Origin: DATHZQ01 sp965216945
GTDB lineage: Bacteria > Actinomycetota > Acidimicrobiia > Spongiisociales > UBA5794
Length of the DNA: 64,000 nt
Assembly (NCBI GenBank): GCA_965216945.1
Contig: CBDCGU010000003.1
Coordinates: 2,852,001-2,916,000 of the forward strand
Direction: 5' to 3'
The translations under genes and the position numbers were made by a program. Each line of letters begins with the position of its first letter. The stretch's first letter is position 1. The notes beneath the pieces were generated by a model, which was not told the origin of the DNA, searched no databases, and saw only the letters and a program-made list of their open reading frames with translations. Positions 51,144 to 59,868 of this stretch are shown here, in pieces.

Positions 51144-52568
51144 TCAACCATCCACGGTGTACAGGTGGCCGTTGTCCAAGATCTTTGGCTCGGCGGGCAT
51201 CCGAGCGAGGAACTCGGCCTCGGTAATGGCGAACCTGGGGTCCACTTCGACGGCGGGCACGCCATCGGCGCCGGGTTCGGGGAGCGCCAGCCCCGCCGCC
51301 GTGACCCAGCGAGCGGCGAGTGCGCACATGTCCCGCCGGGATGTCGTCGGTGAGTTCTCCCCGTCGGCATTCTTGATCGGGCTGAACTCGGTGGAGCGGT
51401 CGACCTCCAGCGTCACGGTCTCGTCCGACAGGCGGAGCGCATCGAACACGAATCGCTCGGCCTTGTACGCCATCTGCTCAGTGGGGCGTCCGTGCCCGTC
51501 GACCACCTTCATCCGCTTGTGCGCAAGCGTCCATGGCAAGCCGGACGAGCTCCCCACCTCTTTGGCGGCAAACTCGACGGAGATCGCATGCATCGCGATA
51601 TTGCCGGCGCTGAAGCGCAGCGAGCCATCCTCATTGCGGGCGCCGCGCAGCTCGTCGGGCAGGTTCGAGTACTCGATGCAGCCATGCCGGCCACCGATGA
51701 GCCCGATGACGCCGACCTTCTCTTCGGCGCCGGCTCGCTCGACCACCTTGGACGACATGCCCGCCCCGGCGAGCGAGTGCATCCCCAAGAAGAGCGGGTC
51801 GGTCGGCAGCACGAGCGGATTGTCGACTTGGAAGTACGACATCAGCTCGACTCCGCGCCGCTGCATGTCGTCGAGCGAGCCGGAGTCTCGCAGCGCCGAG
51901 AACACGCCGCCATGTCCCGTGGGAGCCAACGCCAGCGAGTCGCTTGCGGCAAAGAGCGCTCGTCCCGACTCGTCCAGGGCCGGGAGCGCTCCCTGTGTGA
52001 AGAACGCGACATTGTCCGGATCCAGACCGAAGAATGCGTTGTCGGAGAAGAACACCCGGGTCGGACCGTCGTTCGCAGGTGACGTCATCACATAGAACGG
52101 CACCGGGCTCCCAAAGCGGCGCCGGGCGGCGTCCAGTTTGCGGGCGAAGATCTCGAAGAGGCTGGCCCCTGTCACCGGCCCGGCGGGCACGGTGCCCTTG
52201 GGACCATGGAGTCCGAGACGCGAGGCCTGGCCGCCGGCAACGACCAGGGCGGCGACCTTGCCGGCGGAGAGCAACCGCTCGCCTTCGGCTACTGCCGTCT
52301 TCGCTCGTGCGGTTTGTTCAGGACTCCGGTCGAGGGGGAACACCTCGGGAGGCTGGAAGTCATGCGTCTGCGACGGAGGAGTGCCGCGCAGGACCCTTTG
52401 CCTCAGCTCGGCAACCGTGTCCCAGTCGATCGTTGCCACCTGATCGATTAGCCCGTTGCGGTGGGTGGGGTCGAGGCGGGAGATGGCGTCAGCGACATGT
52501 GCCTGTCCTGCGCTCTCGAGCGCCTGTGCGAGATCTGGCGGGAGCGCGCTCCCGAGCGATGCTGTCAT
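51144..52568 (-). CDS. UDP-sugar pyrophosphorylase (UAP/AGX-like)
   Basis: 474 residues resembling eukaryotic UDP-N-acetylhexosamine pyrophosphorylases more than bacterial GalU or GlmU. The nucleotide loop is VAGGQASRLG followed by GPKG, then FFTQGALPAL, GHGGVFSAL, FQVDNPLV and a late EFSPIKNADG with TTSRR. It makes UDP-sugar from UTP and sugar-1-phosphate; the best guess is UDP-N-acetylglucosamine or UDP-glucose. GGAGGGA precedes the ATG at 52568. Confidence 0.85.
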   Translation of the reverse strand: MTASLGSALPPDLAQALESAGQAHVADAISRLDPTHRNGLIDQVATIDWDTVAELRQRVLRGTPPSQTHDFQPPEVFPLDRSPEQTARAKTAVAEGERLLSAGKVAALVVAGGQASRLGLHGPKGTVPAGPVTGASLFEIFARKLDAARRRFGSPVPFYVMTSPANDGPTRVFFSDNAFFGLDPDNVAFFTQGALPALDESGRALFAASDSLALAPTGHGGVFSALRDSGSLDDMQRRGVELMSYFQVDNPLVLPTDPLFLGMHSLAGAGMSSKVVERAGAEEKVGVIGLIGGRHGCIEYSNLPDELRGARNEDGSLRFSAGNIAMHAISVEFAAKEVGSSSGLPWTLAHKRMKVVDGHGRPTEQMAYKAERFVFDALRLSDETVTLEVDRSTEFSPIKNADGENSPTTSRRDMCALAARWVTAAGLALPEPGADGVPAVEVDPRFAITEAEFLARMPAEPKILDNGHLYTVDG

Positions 52569-52653
52569 CCCGGCTGTGTCCCTCCGTCGCAAATCGTGGT
52601 GTTGCCGGTGAGGCGGCGCTCATCCTATGTCCGCCTGGGAGAGTCCGGGATGG

Positions 52654-53118
52654 TCAGCTCGCCAGGATGGACGACTCCACCCGGGAGGCATGGCCTTTGG
52701 CTCGTACGTTGTACCAGGCGTGCTCGATCACGCCGGCTTCGTCGATGACGACCGTCGAGCGGATCAGTCCCTCGTACTCCCTGCCGTAGTTCTTCTTGAT
52801 GCCCCAGGCGCCGTAGGCCTCGGCCATGGCGTGATCCTCGTCGGACAGGAGCGGAAACGGCAGGTTGTGCTCCTGCCTGAATCTCTCGAGCTTCTCGACC
52901 GGATCGGGGCTCACGCCCAGTATCTCGTACCCGGCGGCGTAGAACGCCTCGTGCCGGTCGCGGAAATCACACGACTCGGTGGTACATCCCGGTGTGAAGG
53001 CTCGCGGGTAGAAATACACGACGAGGCGGTGTCCTGCGTAGTCGTCGAGCGTGACCTCCTCGCCTGCCTGGTTGAGCCGGTTGAAGAAGGGCGCCTCTGT
53101 GCCCGGTTCGAGTCTCAT
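52654..53118 (-). CDS. bcp: Peroxiredoxin, BCP/PrxQ type
   Basis: 154 residues. The peroxidatic Cys is in TPGCTTESC, with the second Cys 5 residues on, as in BCP/PrxQ proteins. YPRAFTPGC and the Thr upstream make the active site. It reduces hydroperoxides with thioredoxin. GAGAGGA precedes the ATG. It is transcribed in the same direction as rlmN, 51 bases downstream of it. Confidence 0.92.
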   Translation of the reverse strand: MRLEPGTEAPFFNRLNQAGEEVTLDDYAGHRLVVYFYPRAFTPGCTTESCDFRDRHEAFYAAGYEILGVSPDPVEKLERFRQEHNLPFPLLSDEDHAMAEAYGAWGIKKNYGREYEGLIRSTVVIDEAGVIEHAWYNVRAKGHASRVESSILAS

Positions 53119-53169
53119 CTGGGTCCGTCCTCTCAGGTCGGCAAGAGTCTGCCATGTGGCGCGTGGTCC

Positions 53170-54237
53170 TCAACCGGTGGTTGCCCGCGGGCTCCTGATG
53201 CGGAGCTGGCCGCATGCCGCATCGATGTCCTGCCCCCGCGTGTCGCGCAACGTCGCGTTGGCTCCCGCCTCCGTCAGCGTCGCCATGAAGCGGTGAACGT
53301 CGACGGCCGCCGGGGGTTGATCGCTCGTCAGAGGTGTGGGATTGAGGGCGATGACATTGACGTGGGCACGCAGCGAGCGGGCGATACATGCCAGCTTGAG
53401 GGCTTGGTCGTCGCTGTCGTTGGCTCCGCCGATCAGCGTCCACTCGATCGAGACGCGTCTGCCCTTGCGCTCGGTGTAGTGGCGAGCCGCTTCGATGACG
53501 TCCTCGAGGGGGTAACGGTCGTTGAGGGGTATGAGCGCCGATCGCAGCTCGTCGTCGGCGGCGTGCAGGCTCACCGCCAGGTTGACCTGCCACGGCTCGT
53601 CGGCGAGCTTCCGCATTCCGGGAACGACGCCGACGGTCGACACGGTGATCGAGCGGGCACCCATTCGCATCACTTCGATCATGCGTCGCAGCGACTCGCG
53701 AACTCGCGGGTAGTTGGCGAGGGGCTCACCCATGCCCATGAAGACGATGTTTCCGACCCGTGGAGGCGACTGGGGCATCGGGTTCTGGCGGAGGTCGGCG
53801 TTGGCGTAGGCCACCTGGGCCACGATCTCTCCGGCGTCGAGGTGACGCTCGAAGCCGAACTGGCCCGTGGCACAGAACGTGCATGCCATGGCGCAGCCGG
53901 CCTGCGAAGAGATGCACAACGTCGTGCGTCGGGGGTAACCCATCACCACCGTTTCGATCGACTTTCCGTCTGCGGTGCGGAAGAGCCACTTTCTCGTCCG
54001 GCCCGCGTCCCCCGACTGGGCCACCTCGACCGTGAAGGGATACAGCGAGTCGCGCATCCGGTCGCGGATCTCGCCGGGCAGATTGCTCATGCCGTCGACG
54101 TCCAGGACCGGAGTGTCGTAGAGCCACGCTCGCAGTTGATCCGTGCGGTAGCCAGGCTCGTCGGGAAGCGCCGCCGCCAGGTCTTCTGGGGCGATCAGGT
54201 ACGGCGAGTAGGGGGTGCCCGGTGGCGCGTCGGCCAT
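53170..54237 (-). CDS. rlmN: 23S rRNA (adenine2503-C2)-methyltransferase RlmN
   Basis: 355 residues. The radical-SAM motif is CAMACTFC, GMGEPLANY follows, and the conserved Cys near the C-terminus lies in DTRGQDIDAACGQL. The N-terminal helical domain is present. It methylates C2 of A2503 in 23S rRNA and some tRNAs. The ATG at 54237 lies 5 bases after the stop of the HhH-domain gene, so they are probably co-transcribed. Confidence 0.95.
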   Translation of the reverse strand: MADAPPGTPYSPYLIAPEDLAAALPDEPGYRTDQLRAWLYDTPVLDVDGMSNLPGEIRDRMRDSLYPFTVEVAQSGDAGRTRKWLFRTADGKSIETVVMGYPRRTTLCISSQAGCAMACTFCATGQFGFERHLDAGEIVAQVAYANADLRQNPMPQSPPRVGNIVFMGMGEPLANYPRVRESLRRMIEVMRMGARSITVSTVGVVPGMRKLADEPWQVNLAVSLHAADDELRSALIPLNDRYPLEDVIEAARHYTERKGRRVSIEWTLIGGANDSDDQALKLACIARSLRAHVNVIALNPTPLTSDQPPAAVDVHRFMATLTEAGANATLRDTRGQDIDAACGQLRIRSPRATTG

Positions 54238-54242
54238 GGCGG

Positions 54243-54608
54243 TCAGCCCGTCAGGTCCCGCGCCTGATCCATCCACTCGCGGACCTGCGTTTCGCTCACT
54301 TCGACGTGGTCGGCGATCGCAGCGGGGTCACCGGTGGCGAGCTCGGCAAGAGTCGTGACGCCCATCTCGGCGAGGCGATGCTGGTAGACCGGTCCGATGC
54401 CACGGACCTCCGTCAGGTCTTCGGTCTCATCCGAGGCGTCGCTCTCGGCGGGGGCGATCGAAGGCGGCGCCGGAGTTGCAGCCTCGTCGCGGAAGTGCGG
54501 CGGGGGGTTGGGGTCGGGCCGGGGGATGGGTAGGAGCTTCTCTCGGAAGATCCAGGTGACCGTCGCCCAAACGGCAAGGATGAGGATGATGCGGACGAGC
54601 TTCTTCAC
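54243..54608 (-). CDS. Membrane-anchored helix-hairpin-helix protein
   Basis: 121 residues: a membrane segment at the N-terminus (VRIILILAVWATVTWIF), a Pro-rich linker, and a C-terminal helix-hairpin-helix (EVRGIGPVYQHRLAEMGV, then LAELATGDPAAIAD), the type found in DUF4332-like proteins. HhH units bind DNA or mediate protein contacts. Role unknown. The GTG start has a TAGACT -10 box 7 bases upstream. rlmN follows within 5 bases. Confidence 0.78.
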   Translation of the reverse strand: MKKLVRIILILAVWATVTWIFREKLLPIPRPDPNPPPHFRDEAATPAPPSIAPAESDASDETEDLTEVRGIGPVYQHRLAEMGVTTLAELATGDPAAIADHVEVSETQVREWMDQARDLTG

Positions 54609-54615
54609 GGGACGC

Positions 54616-54621
54616 AGTCTA
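54616..54621 (-). promoter_or_regulatory. -10 box of a leaderless promoter (TAGACT)
   Basis: Minus-strand TAGACT ends 7 bases before the GTG at 54608. It would drive the HhH gene and rlmN. Confidence 0.45.
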
Positions 54622-54690
54622 CGACGTACGTTTCACCGGCCGGGGATCAGGCGAGTATCGCATGGGGAGCGCACACGCAGCCGGCTCCTC

Positions 54691-55434
54691 CTATGGCTTG
54701 CAGTTCCACTGCTGCCACGGCTCGGTGAACTGGGAGTAGAGCCAGTAGGCGGTTGCGATGTTGGCCTCGGGGTCGAACACGTCCGCACCGTCCCAGCCCG
54801 CCTGCACGGAGGCCGAGTCCCACGTCGATGGGAGGAACTGGAACAGCCCGGCGGCGCCGCTCGAAGGGTTCACTGCATTGGGGTCGCCGTTGCTCTCGCA
54901 GTCGATGACGCTGAGCGCCTCGTCGACGAGACTCGCCGGCCAGTACGCCTCGACGAGACCGCGCCACTGCTCGACTTCCGGCGGGTGCGTGATAGGTGTG
55001 TCGGGCGGCGCTGTCGTGGTCGTGGGCGCCGCCGTGGTGGTCGTCGGGGGAGCAGTCGTCGTGGTTGGCGGAGGCTTGGTGGTGGTGGTTGGCGCCGCAG
55101 TCGTCGTTGTCGGTGGCGCTGTCGTGGTCGTGGGCGCCGCCGTGGTGGTCGTCGGGGCGGCGGTCGTGGTCGTCTCGACCTCGGTGGTGAGCGTGTTCGC
55201 ATCCAAGGAGGGTGCCTCGGCCGGCGCCTCGGTCGGCACCGGAGTCACGGCGGTTGCGAGCTCGGCGGCGATGACGGAGCCGGCGATGCGGCCGGAAGCG
55301 GTTGGAGGGAGCACTACGCCGTCTGCCGTCTGGGCCGTCTCGATCGGCGTGGCACTGAACGCGGCGAAACCCATCACTGCGAGCAGCATGATGATGAGGA
55401 CACCAGCGAATGCCAGAGGCGATCGATTACGCAC
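54691..55434 (-). CDS. Secreted lytic-transglycosylase-like protein with Thr/Pro linker
   Basis: 247 residues: a signal anchor or Sec signal (about 5-30), a Thr/Pro/Ala-rich repetitive linker (about 85-145), and a C-terminal SLT-like domain of about 95 residues. The catalytic Glu is in IDCESNGDPNAVN, and GAAGLFQFLPSTW is the second conserved block. Probably cleaves peptidoglycan during growth, or an Rpf-like role. Start GTG 55434. The linker DNA is an internal repeat. Confidence 0.85.
   Translation of the reverse strand: MRNRSPLAFAGVLIIMLLAVMGFAAFSATPIETAQTADGVVLPPTASGRIAGSVIAAELATAVTPVPTEAPAEAPSLDANTLTTEVETTTTAAPTTTTAAPTTTTAPPTTTTAAPTTTTKPPPTTTTAPPTTTTAAPTTTTAPPDTPITHPPEVEQWRGLVEAYWPASLVDEALSVIDCESNGDPNAVNPSSGAAGLFQFLPSTWDSASVQAGWDGADVFDPEANIATAYWLYSQFTEPWQQWNCKP
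55007..55157. repeat. Low-complexity repeat coding the Thr/Pro linker
   Basis: A 43-bp block at 55007-55049 recurs exactly at 55115-55157 (period 108 bp). It codes for a TTTTAAP-type repeat in the lytic transglycosylase and may vary in copy number among strains. Confidence 0.85.
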
Positions 55435-55614
55435 GGGGGCGAGAAGACTCCGCTCTTGTCATGACGTTGCGAGTGTGGGTGCAACGGGGTCACAGCGCTG
55501 GACCACTGGGCCGCAAGGCTAGGCGAGGCGGCCGGTATTCATCAAGCCGATCCTTCCATGTTCTGGTAGCTCTGGCGACCGCCGGCTGCCCTACGATCCA
55601 ATGGCGGAGGTCCC

Positions 55615-56628
55615 ATGAACGACTGGACACCACCCCAGGATTGGCGGCGCGTCGCTGCGATCGACGCCCACACTGCCGGCGAGCCGTTGCGCATCCTGAC
55701 ATCCGGTGTGCCGCACATTCCCGGCGAGTCGATCCTCGACAAGCGTGCTCATGCAGTCGCCCACCTGGACGGATTGCGGCGCATGCTCATGTGGGAGCCG
55801 CGGGGGCATGCCGACATGTACGGGGCGATTCTCACCGAACCGGCGACGCCGGACGGAGACGTCGGCGTGCTGTTTCTCCACAATGAGGGCTTCAGCACGA
55901 TGTGCGGTCACGGGATCATCGCGCTGGCATCGGTTGGCGTCACCGCCGGGTGGTACGGCGTCGGCCATCCACCGGTCGTGCGGTTCGACACCCCTGCCGG
56001 GCGAGTCACCGCCAACGTCAACGTCGACGGCAGTGTGTCTTTCCGGAACGTGCCGTCCTTCGTCCTCCACCGCGACCTCCCCGTCACCGTGGACGGGACG
56101 GGCGACCTCGTGTGCGACATCGCCTACGGCGGCTGCTTCTATGCATACGTCGACGCCGCGGCGATGGGCGTCGACCTGTCCGTTGCCGAGACCGAGCGGC
56201 TCATCGACGTGGGTCGTCGGATCAAGCGGGCGGTGGCGGAGACGGTGGCGATCGAGCATCCCGGCGGCAGCTCGGACCTCGACTTCCTTTACGGCACCAT
56301 CTTCGTGGGTCCACCTCACGACTCGTCGTCGCACAGTCGCAACGTGTGCGTGTTCGCCGACGGCGAAATCGATCGCAGCCCGACCGGTACGGGGGTCAGC
56401 GGGCGCCTTGCGATCCACCACGCCCGTGGAGAGCTCGTATGTGGCGAGCCGATCGTCGTCGAGAGCATTCTGGGTACGACGTTCACCGGCAAGATCGTCG
56501 ACGTCGCCACCGTGGGCGGCGTTCCAGCCATCGTGCCCGAGGTCACCGGCCGGGCCTGGATCACGGGAAGGCACGAGTTCCTCGTCGACCCCGCCGATCC
56601 GCTTGCCGCCGGATTTCTCCTGCGCTGA
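55615..56628 (+). CDS. Proline-racemase-family protein, probable trans-3-hydroxy-L-proline dehydratase
   Basis: 337 residues. The first catalytic Cys is in FSTMCGHG. At the second position, where racemases have Cys, this protein has Thr (DRSPTGTGVS). Cys/Thr pairs are found in trans-3-hydroxy-L-proline dehydratases, which form delta-1-pyrroline-2-carboxylate. The first block MLMWEPRGHADMYGA fits the family. A GGAGG ribosome-binding site precedes the ATG, and TACGAT at about 55594 is a possible -10 box. No other hydroxyproline gene adjoins it. Confidence 0.85.
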   Translation: MNDWTPPQDWRRVAAIDAHTAGEPLRILTSGVPHIPGESILDKRAHAVAHLDGLRRMLMWEPRGHADMYGAILTEPATPDGDVGVLFLHNEGFSTMCGHGIIALASVGVTAGWYGVGHPPVVRFDTPAGRVTANVNVDGSVSFRNVPSFVLHRDLPVTVDGTGDLVCDIAYGGCFYAYVDAAAMGVDLSVAETERLIDVGRRIKRAVAETVAIEHPGGSSDLDFLYGTIFVGPPHDSSSHSRNVCVFADGEIDRSPTGTGVSGRLAIHHARGELVCGEPIVVESILGTTFTGKIVDVATVGGVPAIVPEVTGRAWITGRHEFLVDPADPLAAGFLLR

Positions 56629-56791
56629 CGTTGACCCGCAGGCGGATGTGGCCGAGGTTCGGTTGGCTCTCTCTTCGAGATCGTATGCAGCGGGGTTCGT
56701 GATGTCGCCGGCAACCGGTGTGTCCGTCGGCCCTCCTCGTGGACCGGGGTGGACGGCAATCAGGTCCGCATCTACCGGCCCGCCTGCGCCC

Positions 56792-58402
56792 TCAGGTGAT
56801 GCCGGCGCCCGACGTGGTGACTCTCGGATCGCCGGCCCCCGTCACCGCTTCGGGCTCCACCTCGATGGCCGCCACCGGCCCCCAGCCGCGCTGCCAGCCG
56901 TAGGCCACTTCCACCGAGTGGCCGCGGTCGATCAATCCGCGGATCGTCGCCTGCTCCATCCGGTCCTCGACGGCGACCGTGTGGGACTCGTCGGGGCCAA
57001 AGTGGTCGACGATCCAGCGCGGCTCGGTGAGGGCGGCATCGAGGGGCATACCGGCCGCCAGCAAGTGGTGGGCCACTTGGATGAGGAGTTGCGGCTGGTA
57101 CTGGCCTCCCCTCGTGCCCAACAGCAGACGTAACTCCCCGGCTGCCGTCCACAGAGTCGGTGACAGTGTGTGGAGCGGGCGCCGGCCGGGCACGAGCTCG
57201 TTGCGGTGGCCCGGTTCGAGAGTGAAGCCGGCTCCACGGTTGTGCAGGAACACACCGGTGCCATCCGCACCGACACCGGCGCCGATGCCGTGGAAGTTCG
57301 ATTGGATCAGGGAGATCCCCAGGCCGGTGCCGTCGCGGACACACAGATAGGTCGTGCCGCCGGGCACCGGGCGGCTCGACGGCCACGGAACGGTGCGATC
57401 GCTCTGGATGCGGGACAGCCTGGCATCGAGGCGGTCCGGCGACAGCAGCTCGGCGGGGCTGAGTGGCATCGTCGTCGGGTCGGTCGTCAGCAGGTCTCGC
57501 TCCCAAGCGACGGCGCGGTATGCCTCGATGAGAGCGTGGGTGTATTCGGGCGACCCCGGCTCACCCCCAAACGTGAGGTGCTCCGCGAGCCACGAGCCGG
57601 TGAGCGTCAGATGACCCTGGCTGTTCGGCGGGACCGTCCACACATCGAGCCCGTAGACCCGCATACCCAGCGGATCCACCCACTCCGCCTGAGTGGCCGC
57701 CAGGTCGGCTGGGGTGATGACGCCGCCGGTCGCCGCCGTGATGGCTTCGCCAACCGCACCACCGTAGAAGCCGGTGCGACCGCTGTGCCCCAGCTCGGTG
57801 AGCGTCGCTCCCAGGTCCGGTCGTGTGAGCCTGGTTCCGGGCTTGGGCACCTCCCCATCGGGGTACAGCGGCTCGGCCGAGGCCTGACCCCGGACGAGAT
57901 CGGCAACGACGGCGAGCGACGCCGCAAGCTCCGGTGACACCTCGAATCCGGAGGCCGCAGCGACTGCCGGCTCCAAGACATCGCGCAGAGACCAAGATCC
58001 AAACCGCTCGAGGAGGGCCTCCCACCCGTCGACGCACCCGGGGACCGTCACGGACGCTCCGCCACGCAGCGGCACCTCGTCGTACCCCGCGCTACGAAGC
58101 TGCGCCGCCGAGGTGAGCGATCCGGCTCGGCCCGAGGCATTCAACGCAGCGGGTGTATCCATACCCGGACCGTGGACCAGCGCAAACAGATCGCCGCCGG
58201 GTCCGCAGGTGTCCGGCCGCACCACGGCGAGGATTGCGTTGGCGGCCACGGCGGCGTCGACGGCATTGCCTCCGCGCCGCATCACCTGGACTGCTGTCTT
58301 GGTGGCCAGATCGTGCGTGGTGACGGCAACCCCGCTGGCCGGATTCGTGGTGAGGGTCACCGGGATGTCGGCTGGTCGTGACGGGGGATGCGCCGTGGTC
58401 AT
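56792..58402 (-). CDS. Gamma-glutamyltransferase family protein
   Basis: 536 residues. The N-terminal half has GGNAVDAAVAANA and GPGGDLF. The autocleavage and nucleophile Thr is in GGTTYLCVRD (about residue 350), followed by GTRGGQYQPQ, the typical glycine-rich region. There is no signal peptide, so it is likely cytosolic. It transfers or hydrolyses gamma-glutamyl groups; glutathione is one possible substrate, but many actinobacteria lack it, so another gamma-glutamyl compound may be used. AAGGA precedes the ATG at 58402. Confidence 0.88.
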   Translation of the reverse strand: MTTAHPPSRPADIPVTLTTNPASGVAVTTHDLATKTAVQVMRRGGNAVDAAVAANAILAVVRPDTCGPGGDLFALVHGPGMDTPAALNASGRAGSLTSAAQLRSAGYDEVPLRGGASVTVPGCVDGWEALLERFGSWSLRDVLEPAVAAASGFEVSPELAASLAVVADLVRGQASAEPLYPDGEVPKPGTRLTRPDLGATLTELGHSGRTGFYGGAVGEAITAATGGVITPADLAATQAEWVDPLGMRVYGLDVWTVPPNSQGHLTLTGSWLAEHLTFGGEPGSPEYTHALIEAYRAVAWERDLLTTDPTTMPLSPAELLSPDRLDARLSRIQSDRTVPWPSSRPVPGGTTYLCVRDGTGLGISLIQSNFHGIGAGVGADGTGVFLHNRGAGFTLEPGHRNELVPGRRPLHTLSPTLWTAAGELRLLLGTRGGQYQPQLLIQVAHHLLAAGMPLDAALTEPRWIVDHFGPDESHTVAVEDRMEQATIRGLIDRGHSVEVAYGWQRGWGPVAAIEVEPEAVTGAGDPRVTTSGAGIT

Positions 58403-58605
58403 GGCGAGGGTCCTTGTTTTTGCGGCCTCGCTCGGTAGGTTACGGGTAGCGGTCTCGCCACTGCGAGATCCGCCCCCGGGCGGAACGCCCTTCGGGTGTC
58501 GGGGTAGGGCCTGTACGTGACAGCGACCATCTCCGGTCGCCACTCCGGGTTCCTCGTGCGCAGCGGGACTTGCCGGCTGGTGGCGGCGGGGTACAGGACC
58601 ACTCG

Positions 58606-59868
58606 ATGCAACCGCCCACCTCTACCGCAGTTCTCGCCGGCGTGCCTATCGCAACCCTGGCCGGGGCGGTCTGGGTGATGGGAATACCGGCGCCGTTGTT
58701 CACCTGGATCATGCTGGCCGGTGCCCACGTTGCATTGGTGCGCATGGCCGAGGGCCGCCCCGGTTCTGCGTGGCTCGCCCTCGTCGTGCTGGCCACCGCC
58801 CTCACGGCACCGACGGCAATCAGCGGTGTTGTCGTTGCTGTATTTCTCGGAGTCGTGGTCGCCGGCCGTCCCGACCGTTACTCGGTCCGGATCGTCCTCG
58901 CCATGGCCATCCCCGCCGTGGCGCTGTCCGTCCTCATCTCGCTGGCCGCGGGGCGCGCCGTACCCCCGCTCTTCTTCGCCGCCGGGGGAGCTCTCGCCGG
59001 CGTCCTCTTCCATGCACTCTCGGAAGCGGTCTCGGATCGTGCAATGGGGGATGTCGCGGTCCGCATTCGTGCGGTGCTCGACCACGGCCTGCGCGGAGCC
59101 GCCGCCGCCATGCTGGGCGTTGCCGTGGCCATCATCGGGCCGTTGTTCACGCCGCTGGTCGTCGTGGCCGTGATGGCGCTGGCGGCGATCGAACCCGCTC
59201 GTCGCCAAGCCGCCGGGGCACGCCAGGGCACCATCCGCAGTCTGCTCCGGGCGGTCGAGACCAAGGATCTGTACACCCGGGGTCACTGCGAGCGAGTCGC
59301 CGGCTACGCCGAGATGATCGGACGCGAGATGGGATTCGTCGGATCGCGCCTCGAGCATTTACGCCACGCCGCCCTCCTGCACGACGTCGGCAAGGTGGCG
59401 ATACCTCGCCGCTTGCTGCGCAAGCGTGACCGGCTCGATGCAGCGGAGTATTGCGCCGTTCAAGAACATGCTGACGCCGCAGGAGTGCTGCTGGACGGTA
59501 TCGACTTCCTGCGGCCGGCAGTGCCGGTCATTCTCGAACATCACCTGGGCGTCGACGGCGATGGCTACGGACAGGCGGGCGCCGGGGGTCTCTCCGTGGA
59601 GGCTCGTATCCTGGCGGTGGCGGACGCCTTCGACGCGATGACCAGCCACCGGCCCTACCGCCGCGCCCTCACCCGCGATTACGCCGTGGCAGAGTTGCTC
59701 CGTCACTCCGGCTCCCAGTTCGACGCCGACGTGGTCACAGCATTCCGGCGCCGGCTCGAAGCAGACGATGTGTGGCCCGCAGCCGTCGGATTCGAGTCGG
59801 ATGCGGTTGCGCGGCTTGCCGCATTGGGAATGAGCGACGTTCCCGAGGCGATTCATGCGGGTCTCTGA
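58606..59868 (+). CDS. Membrane HD-GYP-type phosphodiesterase (GYG variant)
   Basis: 420 residues. Residues 1-200 contain six or seven membrane segments. The cytosolic C-terminal domain is an HD-GYP domain: HCERVAGYAEMIG, LLHDVGKVAIP (HD pair), HHLGVDGDGYG and FDAMTSHRPYR. The signature GYP is GYG here, with Pro replaced. HD-GYP proteins hydrolyse cyclic di-GMP; the HD metal ligands are present, so activity is possible. Overlaps the next gene by 14 bases. Confidence 0.82.
   Translation: MQPPTSTAVLAGVPIATLAGAVWVMGIPAPLFTWIMLAGAHVALVRMAEGRPGSAWLALVVLATALTAPTAISGVVVAVFLGVVVAGRPDRYSVRIVLAMAIPAVALSVLISLAAGRAVPPLFFAAGGALAGVLFHALSEAVSDRAMGDVAVRIRAVLDHGLRGAAAAMLGVAVAIIGPLFTPLVVVAVMALAAIEPARRQAAGARQGTIRSLLRAVETKDLYTRGHCERVAGYAEMIGREMGFVGSRLEHLRHAALLHDVGKVAIPRRLLRKRDRLDAAEYCAVQEHADAAGVLLDGIDFLRPAVPVILEHHLGVDGDGYGQAGAGGLSVEARILAVADAFDAMTSHRPYRRALTRDYAVAELLRHSGSQFDADVVTAFRRRLEADDVWPAAVGFESDAVARLAALGMSDVPEAIHAGL

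Noticed and set aside
55007..55157. Possible regulatory tandem repeat
   Set aside because: It is explained by the Thr/Pro/Ala-rich linker of the lytic transglycosylase.
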